Below are positions 57,363-64,000 of a DNA stretch of 64,000 nt, piece after piece. A model generated the notes under the pieces. It was not told the origin of the DNA and did not search any database. It saw only the letters and a list, made by a program, of their open reading frames with translations. This DNA comes from Anthostomella pinea (Eukaryota > Ascomycota > Sordariomycetes > Xylariales > Xylariaceae): NCBI GenBank assembly GCA_963556695.1, contig CAUWAG010000008.1, positions 558,001-622,000 on the forward strand, given 5' to 3'. The translations under genes were made by a program, and so were the position numbers. Positions within the stretch are counted from its first letter, which is position 1. Each line of letters starts with the position of its first letter.

Positions 57363-58730
57363 ATGCTCGACGAGAACCTCCCAACCTTCTATTTCAGGCA
57401 ATCGTCTGACAACCCGCTCGCGACCTTCCTATACTTCTCCCAGAACGGTTCCGAACTGGGCGCCGAATACTCGATCCAGAAGTTTGACCCAGCTCTCCCG
57501 CAGGCCAAGAACAAGTATGCCGTGGCCATTGGGGACGCCGCAGCCCAGGGCGTCATCTTTGCCGAGGTCCTGATCGAGCCCGAGTTCCAACAACCCACCC
57601 TCTCAGCAGCCGAGATACGCGCCCAGAACGGCATCCCGCCCTCTCCCGTGCCCATCATACCCGACGGCTTCACCATACAGCTATACAACCCGGACCAGCA
57701 GGTGTCTATAAGGGGAGAGAAGAGTACCTGGACAGGCAAGGAGTCGTTCGACTTCGAGATGCCGCAGCAGAGCTTCCGTCTGCCCTCCTCGTCGAAACTC
57801 GACCGGCAACAAAGCGACCCCATGGCAAGCAGCCTGACGCCCAAGATCATTTTCAAATGGAAACGCGACAGCAAGTTCTCCAAGGACATGACATGTTACA
57901 TGACGGGCGTGTCCATCGGCGGCAAGAAAAGCAAGGAGCCGGATATTACCATAGCTATGTACAGGCACGGGAGGCAACAGAGCGTCACCATCTACGAGCC
58001 GAACCTACAGAGGGTGGAGGTAGAGGATCGCAAGGGCCTCGAGGTTGTCCTGCTACTTGGCGCCGAGGTCATCCGCGAAATCTATCTTTTCCCCAGTCGC
58101 GACTCTTTCAACCTCAACGGCGCCCCGCCGAACAGGCGCAAGAACTCACGGCCTGTGGCGGGACGGTCAGGGTCGCCAAGATCAGATTCTTATGCAATGA
58201 GCGGCGCGGGGGGCAACATGGCACCCGCGAAGGCTCAGTCGCCGCTCACTCAACAACCGACTCCGCCTCAGGATGCTAGGGTCGATGCTGAAACGAAACG
58301 ACTGCAGGCCATCGTACAGCAGGAGGAGCGTGAGCGGGAGAGGCAGGAGAAGGAGGAGGAGGAGCGCATCAAGAAGATGCTTGACGATGAAGAAAGGGAG
58401 AGAAAGCAACGCGACGAAGAAGTAGCCAGAGAGACAGAGAGGCTGAAGAGGGAGTTTGGACTCGAAGGGCAGGACTTTGGGCCAACACCAAGCCTCCCCA
58501 CGCGGACGACGGGGACACCGAGTAACCAGGCTGGTCCGGGTCGCCCGAACTTGCAAGCTCCGCAGCAAGCACCACGGCCTTCTAGCGCTGGACCGCGGCC
58601 GGGTGCTTTTAGCAACTGGTTTTCACCACCGCAACCTCAACTTCAACCACAGCCCCAGCCCCAGCCTGGCCGTAGGAGAGGTGGAAGCGGAGAAGGGAAG
58701 ATCTCTAAGAAAAAGAGCACCTTCTTCTAA
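57363..58730 (+). CDS. Conserved fungal protein of unknown function with C-terminal coiled coil
   Basis: Intronless, 455 aa. The N-terminal 240 residues (LDENLPTFYFRQSSDNPLA onwards) look like a beta-rich globular domain with two conserved-looking blocks: PKIIFKWKRDSKFSKDMTCY and GLEVVLLLGAEVIREIYLFP. A Ser/Pro linker follows, then a strongly charged EERERERQEKEEEE coiled coil (about 315-370), then a Pro/Gln-rich tail with (QP)n repeats ending KKKSTFF. I have seen the family in many ascomycete genomes but know of no assigned role. No membrane span or targeting signal is visible. Confidence 0.75.
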   Translation: MLDENLPTFYFRQSSDNPLATFLYFSQNGSELGAEYSIQKFDPALPQAKNKYAVAIGDAAAQGVIFAEVLIEPEFQQPTLSAAEIRAQNGIPPSPVPIIPDGFTIQLYNPDQQVSIRGEKSTWTGKESFDFEMPQQSFRLPSSSKLDRQQSDPMASSLTPKIIFKWKRDSKFSKDMTCYMTGVSIGGKKSKEPDITIAMYRHGRQQSVTIYEPNLQRVEVEDRKGLEVVLLLGAEVIREIYLFPSRDSFNLNGAPPNRRKNSRPVAGRSGSPRSDSYAMSGAGGNMAPAKAQSPLTQQPTPPQDARVDAETKRLQAIVQQEERERERQEKEEEERIKKMLDDEERERKQRDEEVARETERLKREFGLEGQDFGPTPSLPTRTTGTPSNQAGPGRPNLQAPQQAPRPSSAGPRPGAFSNWFSPPQPQLQPQPQPQPGRRRGGSGEGKISKKKSTFF

Positions 58731-60066
58731 GAGGCAGGCATGGCAAAGGGGTTCAGACCAAAACCTCAGGGACAAGCATCTTCCTTGAGGAGGCGCGGCA
58801 TTGGTCGTATCATGATGGCATTTAGCGATATAGTTGTTTGGGCATGGCATACTGCATAGGCAATGATTTTATGATTGATACCCCTGAGAAGTTTACCCCT
58901 TCCACGTGTTCCCGCGTCCGCCACGTGACACTGTTGACCTCAGACTTGAGTTATAGGTGAAAGGGGGTTTCTCCCAGCCTGCTACTAGATCTCTGATTTG
59001 AGACCTAGAGGATAGAATCCAGTTGTACTCGGCGGCCTAGACTCATGTCCCACTCCGCAGTTAATGTCTTCGTCGGCAACGGTAACCTCGGCGGCAATGG
59101 TGTCTTCGTTGGTGGTAAGTGACTTCCCGTCCACTCTACTCGGGTATGCTTGGATTCTTCTAACTACCTAGGGGTACCCAGCTTCCATGGTCTGCTCTCT
59201 TCCTTTGCACGGGCTCATCAGTTACTCTCTTCCCCACATCTCCATGTTTCGATGATCTTTTAATTGCTCTTTCTTGGGCAATATCATCAAGGGACGATCT
59301 CTGAACGGATTCAAACTTTCGTGCTGCACATGCCCCCGAAACTTCTCAATTCAATTTGCCCTCAGGTTGCACGTTTATGCTGATACCCCTTCCCCCCCTG
59401 ATACGTAAGGAAGGAAGGCCTTTACATACCAGCTTACTTTAACTTCACCCGAACAGACTCCCTTTTTCCTAACATCTAGATCATCACCATATGCTCCTTT
59501 GAGGCGGCTCCCAGGCAGGTATGACTGAACCCTATATCGTGGACCTAGTAGTTGCATCACTACTGGTTGGTTGATATGCCTGAAGCTCCCAAGCACCAGC
59601 GTCAATCTCCTCCGTTCGATCGGAATCCCGATAGGTTTGATCGAGGTTATCCGAATTTAACACCATACAAGATTGGCCATAGCGTCGTCCACGATACTCG
59701 AAGCTGCGACCTTATCGTCACTTCCATGTAAGTACCTTTGCCCCCCCTTTACTCCCCTTTATCTATCTACGCACTCCCACATCACACTCTCCCATGCGCA
59801 TACACATTGCTCGCTTTCCCTTGCACACGCACCCCGGCAGATACTTCTAATTAGGCAAGTGGCACCTACTACACTTCGTACACCAGCATCATCTGAAGAC
59901 TTAACTTAACTTAACTTCTACCTTCCTTCCTTCCCTCCGTCGCCACACACACCTACTTAATTGGCATTTTATTTGCTTCTTATCCTAACCTACTCCATCT
60001 AGACCTTACTTTCTCCTACCACTCTCCGCTACCCGGTTGACCTACCGCAAACGGCTCCATCAAGAA
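58731..60066. other. Intergenic, promoter of the BRCT-WGR gene
   Basis: Short exon-like piece at 59045-59114 (MSHSAVNVFVGNGNLGGNG, then gtaagtga) could be the start of an unrecognised small gene, but no continuation was found. A (cttaa)n plus (cttc)n run lies at about 59903-59938. Confidence 0.4.
59903..59938. repeat. cttaa and cttcc microsatellites
   Basis: Three cttaa units followed by a ccttccttccttcc run, in the presumed leader of the BRCT-WGR gene. Confidence 0.7.
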
Positions 60067-61642
60067 ATGGCCCCCAGGAAACAAAAGCAGACGAAGACCA
60101 AGAAAATCTTCAAGGACTGCACCGTAGCGATCGGTGGCGACCTCGTAGACCCCCAATGGCAAGACGCCTCTAAAGTCGCCAAATGGACGACTAGCTGGGG
60201 CGGCACCTTCAACTACAAGATGGACAACAGCGTCACGCACCTGCTGTGCACCCACGCCTCTTTCAAGAAAAAAATCCCCGAGGTCAAGGTGGCGCTGAAG
60301 AACAAGCACACACACATCGTCCTGCTTAACTGGCTGGAGGACTCAATTTACGCGAAGAAGCGACTTCTGGAAAAGAAGTTCTCCCTCAAGGAGAAGCAGA
60401 AGGAGTCCAATGCCAAGATGCGACGCAAGCAGCAGGTACAGAAGGGCCTCGACCTCTCGGTTAAGTACATTGATCCCAGTGAGTTACCTTTTTGAAACTA
60501 CATGCGCGCTGGGTACCTGGTGCAAGTGGATATACATACTGACGGGTGCAACAGACCTCTACCACATTTACCGAGACAGCATGTTCTTCGAGTACCAGGT
60601 GAAGCTCACCCGAGACGACGAGAAGAACGAGGACGTCGGCCAGAAATACGTTTTGACGGTAAGCCTGCCCCCAACCGCACCCTCGTCCACCAACAACATG
60701 AGTCCTAACCCCCTACCTACGTTATCCAGCTCTGGGAGTCCAACGCCAAGCCGCACCTCTACCAGACCACGGCCAAGTTCTGGAAGAAGCACCGCGACAA
60801 CAAGCCGGCAGTGCTCCGAACCAAGGAGACCCCGCGGAAGTTCGACGTGGCCTTTGAGGACTTCAAGACCTTCTTCGAGAAGAAGACGGGCCTGCTGTGG
60901 GATGACCGCATTGCCAAGGCTGGCACCATGCCGGCCGAAAAGTTCCAATACGAGCCACCCGTAAGTCCGATGCCTTTTCTGTGAGGTGTTCAATAACTGA
61001 TTAGCTTTCTCCTTGTAGACTGGCGGCAAGCCCGTGGGCCTGGTCAACGGCCGCACCCCCTCGCTCTTCGGCGACGGCAATGTCAGGGCCCAACTACCCC
61101 TGCGACTGAAGGAGGCCGCGAAACAAGACGACGCCCGCGAGGACGTCGACGGTAGCGGGTCCAAGGATGCGATGGGCGAGGACCATGGCCGTGGCCAGCC
61201 AATGAAGAAAACGAAGAGAAAGTCGGGAGCTGAGGATGAGATGGGCAAGGACCATGACCATGGTCAGCCAAAGAAGAAGAAGACGAAGAAGAATTCGGGA
61301 GCCCCGAAGAAGCAGTCTTCCAAAACGCTTACCCCTCCCAGCACCAGCAACGACGACGAAGGCGAGGATCAGGACCAGGCCGACGACATCATGCTGGATG
61401 CGGACGACGGCGGCATGCAGCCTGAGCAGGCTCAAGCAGAAGAACAGGAGTTCGTGGATGAGGAGATGGCTGAGATTGGCAAGGCCCTCATTGCAGGCAT
61501 CCAGGCCGAGGAGATGGCCGAGCTTGCCTCCAACAGCTTGCTGGTGCTGGCTCAGGGCGTCGTAGCTGGGGTCGGTGATGCCCAGGACGCCGAGGCCGAG
61601 GATCCTGAGGATGATGAGTCCGAGGCTTCGGAGGAGGAGTAA
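60067..61642 (+). CDS. BRCT-WGR domain protein (PARP-like N-terminal module without catalytic domain)
   Basis: Four exons, 60067-60478, 60555-60658, 60730-60960 and 61019-61642, 456 aa. A lysine-rich start (PRKQKQTKTKK) is followed by a BRCT domain (about 14-102; CTVAIGGDL ... WGGTFNY ... VTHLLCT ... HIVLLNWLEDSI). A WGR domain follows (about 135-245; YHIYRDSMFFEYQVKL ... WESNAKPHLYQTTAKFW ... FEDFKTFFEKKTGLLWDDR). PARP enzymes pair these two modules with a regulatory and ADP-ribosyltransferase domain, but here the protein continues with a Lys-rich linker and an acidic tail ending EASEEE. A unit of about 22 residues (MGEDHGRGQPMKKTKRKSG / MGKDHDHGQPKKKKTKKNSG) is duplicated. DNA-break or chromatin binding is inferred from the domains. 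Confidence 0.87.
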
Positions 61643-62513
61643 GATCCTCCTCCCTCTCCCAATCCCACAAGTGCCCAACTTGTTCAGGTGGGCTGAAGTG
61701 AGGGTTTTACCGCATTGCATTATCTTCCGCTTTCCGGCAATCACTGGCATCTATCAGAGTTCATATTGGTGGGCGGACATGTCTGCGCATATATTGCGGT
61801 CGGTGGGTTTAAAGTTAAGGTCCTTACCTATCTATTTTACCTTCATACGGTTTACGTGGAGTTCGAGTGTGAAGTTCGGCTTTCCACACTTCACACTGGT
61901 GGATGGAATTTTCGCTGTGGTTAGTTAAACAGACACCGATATAGTATGCGATTGCTCATGACTACTACTTCATATCATCTTTCCATCTGCAGCTTACTCC
62001 TTGTGGCCGTTCAACCGGAGTACAGATCTTCTTGTCGTAAACCATCACACGCAGTATGAACCACTCCACCGCCACCTGTCAATCCCAGCTTTACCAATTA
62101 CACAATATTGACAAAACTTTGTTTACACCGTAATTACTGAATCGGGCCCCTTTTAGTCAACAACTTTACTGGATAATACTATCGTTTTTCTTCTTAAGAC
62201 AGTTTGCATAGCTCACATAAAATACAGTTCGCCAATCTGTGTAAAGGTATGCTCGTATATTCTTAGATATCGTGATTTCATAACTCGTTCAGTACACCTC
62301 ACAAACTTGACGATTCTGTCCTCGACCACCACCATCTTGGCCGACAGGCCAATGGTGTCGCCAACAGTCTGGTACTCATGGCCAAGCTCATGGTCAGCTC
62401 GCGACCTTGCAACAGCATGGTCAAGCAAGGCCTCCAGTGGTAATAGTGCGCTACAGTGATTATCATCCTCACACTCAGGGGCAACCACCCACTCCCTTTC
62501 CCCGTCTCGAAGA
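61643..62513. other. Intergenic between convergent genes
   Basis: AT-rich 3' flanks of the BRCT-WGR and USE1 genes. No gene was recognised. Confidence 0.45.
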
Positions 62514-63769
62514 TCAGAACCTCAACTTCGGCAAAACAAAAACCAGCACCAGCGCCACGACCGCCAGCCCCGCGATCCACAAGTACAGCAGCATGCGGCC
62601 CCACCAGCCCTCGCCCTCGGTCAGGCGGCGCAGGGAGCCCAGGCGGCCCGACACGGTGACCATACCCCTCTCGCTGGCGTCGAGGCCCTGTCCCGCCGCC
62701 GCCAGCACCTCGTCGTCCTCGGCCAGCGCCGACGAGAACCGGTGCGTAGACTCCTTGAGCGCGCGCGCCATGCCCACCATCGACTCCGTCAGCCGGTCCT
62801 GCTCCGCGCGCTGGAGGTCCAGGACCGCCTCGGCCGTGGTTGTGGTGGTGGTGGCGAGGTCGGTTGTAGATGCGGTGGTGGTGGTGGCTTTGGGACGGGC
62901 GCCGGCGAAGAGTTCGTTGCGCAGCGCGCTGCTGGAGGCAGTGTCGGCGATGGGTTGGGAGCTGGTGGACGTATTTCGAGTGCGCAGGGTTTGTGATGTT
63001 GTAGTAGTCGTATATCTATCCAAATCCGTACCCGAAGCGCGAGGGGCCTCGCTACTGTTATACGTAGGCGCAGTAGTGCTCTGCCTTCTCGGCTCGGGCA
63101 AGACCGTCTGATCTGCATCCTCCTCCTCTTCCCCCTCCTCTTCCGCTATACTCCCAAAGTCATCCCGCTGGTGATTCGAGTCGGAGCTCTGGCTCTGGCT
63201 CGGCGTGGCGACAGCGCCCAGCAGGTCCTCGCCGTCGGAGCTGTCGTCGTCGCTATCGATGGCGGCGTCCTCGAGCTCGCGCAGCCGCTCACTCACGCGC
63301 TCGAAGACGTCGCGCTTGCGGTCCAGGTCCGCCTGCATGTCCTTCCGCCGCGCGTGCACCTTGACGCCCAGGGCATCCTGTTCCAGCTTCGTGAGGAGGG
63401 TTCGGGCGTATTCGAGGTTCTGTTGCGCGATGGGCACAAGCCCCGTGTTAGCCAGCTAGATCAACACACATATGCACGTACAAGTAGTGAGCTAGAACGG
63501 GTGGGCAGAAGGAAGAACAGAGGGAGCTGTTGGTTCGTGCGAACAGTGCCAGCGCCAGGCTGGGGGTTTGACGGGTAGGCAAGGCTAGCACGTACTGTCC
63601 CGACCCTATTGCGTTCGTACTGGCTCGACCGCAGTCTGCGCTCGCGCTCGGCGTCGGCGTGCAGAATGCTCTGTTGTAGACGGGCCAATAGTCGGTTGAG
63701 GTCCGTCAGCGAGTTTGGGTTGGACACGCTCCGCCGCGGCGTTATGGGCTCATGTGTCAGTCGCGCCAT
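62514..63769 (-). CDS. USE1: ER SNARE USE1
   Basis: Two exons, 63769-63596 and 63419-62514, 359 aa; intron 176 nt with a gctaac branch site and gcgcaacag acceptor. The N-terminal helix (LTDLNRLLARLQQSIL, YERNRVG then NLEYARTLLTKLEQDA) matches the Use1 N-terminal region. The middle is acidic and Ser/Thr-rich. The SNARE-like helix (RLTESMVGMARALKESTHRFSSALAEDDEVL ...) precedes a single C-terminal span (MLLYLWIAGLAVVALVLVFV) and ends PKLRF, comparable to PKLK in animal USE1. It is a Qc-type SNARE in Golgi-to-ER retrograde traffic with Ufe1, Sec20 and Sec22. The first exon alone shows the start; a small extra exon inside the 176-nt intron cannot be excluded. Confidence 0.85.
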
Positions 63770-64000
63770 GATCGCCGGACCCCAGAGAGCTGTATGTTTG
63801 GAGACTGCCTTCGTGTCAAGAGCTATGGCGCGTGCGAGTTCGAGTAGGGGGCTTCGTAAGTAGGCTGTTCAAAGGCCAGGTAACGTAACGAAGATCACAG
63901 TGCTTGCGCTGAATGTGGCGTTGTCGTACATGTAGCATGAAGCTAGATTTTATGAATAAAGTTGCTGAAGAATGAACACGGAGCACGCGTCTGTTGCAGG
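63770..64000. other. USE1 upstream region
   Basis: Promoter side of USE1; no other feature was seen before the window ends. Confidence 0.4.

Noticed and set aside
59045..59114. Possible first exon MSHSAVNVFVGNGNLGGNG followed by gtaagtga
   Set aside because: No convincing acceptor and downstream coding exon could be found before the BRCT-WGR gene.
60568..61750. Large minus-strand frames opposite the BRCT-WGR gene
   Set aside because: Leu/Val-rich shadows of an acidic Lys/Glu coding sequence on the other strand.
1..64000. tRNA, rRNA or CRISPR features
   Set aside because: I scanned for tRNA B-box-like words (ggttcga...) and regularly spaced repeats; the hits had no cloverleaf context and no array was seen. 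A covariance-model scan would settle tRNAs.

Overview
The window is nuclear DNA of a filamentous ascomycete (Pezizomycotina, most likely Sordariomycetes; the species cannot be named from the sequence). The reasons are short GT-AG introns of about 45-75 nt with CTAAC/CTGAC branch sites, unlinked house-keeping genes on both strands, NACHT-type STAND and HET genes, a LaeA-like methyltransferase, a filamentous-fungal PEX26-type peroxin, and fungal pogo/Fot1, hAT and LTR elements. TTAGGG-type telomeric words also occur internally.

Layout. 1-14.2 kb is an accessory block. It holds the C-terminal half of one STAND/ankyrin-type gene (cut by the window edge and carrying an in-frame stop), an RRM gene, a decayed pogo/Fot1-type DNA transposon with perfect 76-bp terminal repeats, a pair of inverted solo LTRs, and a second, nearly full-length NACHT/ankyrin paralogue with a stop and a frame slip. 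14.6-27.4 kb is conserved core: a GPHR-type Golgi pH regulator, mitoribosomal mL46, a CAF1/PARN-family deadenylase, a PEX26-type peroxin, the U2 snRNP protein PHF5A/Rds3 and a pinin-domain protein. 27.9-30 kb has a 413-bp non-autonomous hAT element and an epoxide hydrolase. 32-45 kb holds a Drs2-type flippase, a frameshifted unknown ORF, a nine-exon LaeA-like methyltransferase, a GNAT gene broken by TAG, and an alternative NADH dehydrogenase. 46-51.5 kb has a second, intact GNAT gene and a broken HET gene flanked by a diverged direct repeat. 53-64 kb has a single-pass Ser/Thr-rich wall-sensor-like protein, an unknown coiled-coil protein, a BRCT-WGR protein and the SNARE USE1.

Genes act mostly independently, as is usual in fungi: mitochondrial function (mL46, alternative NADH dehydrogenase), mRNA metabolism (PHF5A, pinin-domain, PARN-like, RRM), membrane traffic (GPHR, Drs2, USE1, PEX26). 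The contrast worth attention is that every core gene is open, while four accessory loci (two STAND genes, one HET gene, one GNAT gene) and the transposase carry in-frame stops that mostly look like CAG/CAA to TAG/TAA changes. The other strong structural signal is the inverted LTR pair, whose 5-bp target duplications are swapped in the pattern expected from an LTR-LTR inversion. Exon models were assembled by hand from reading frames and splice motifs. Each full model given with exon coordinates sums to a whole number of codons unless stated otherwise.
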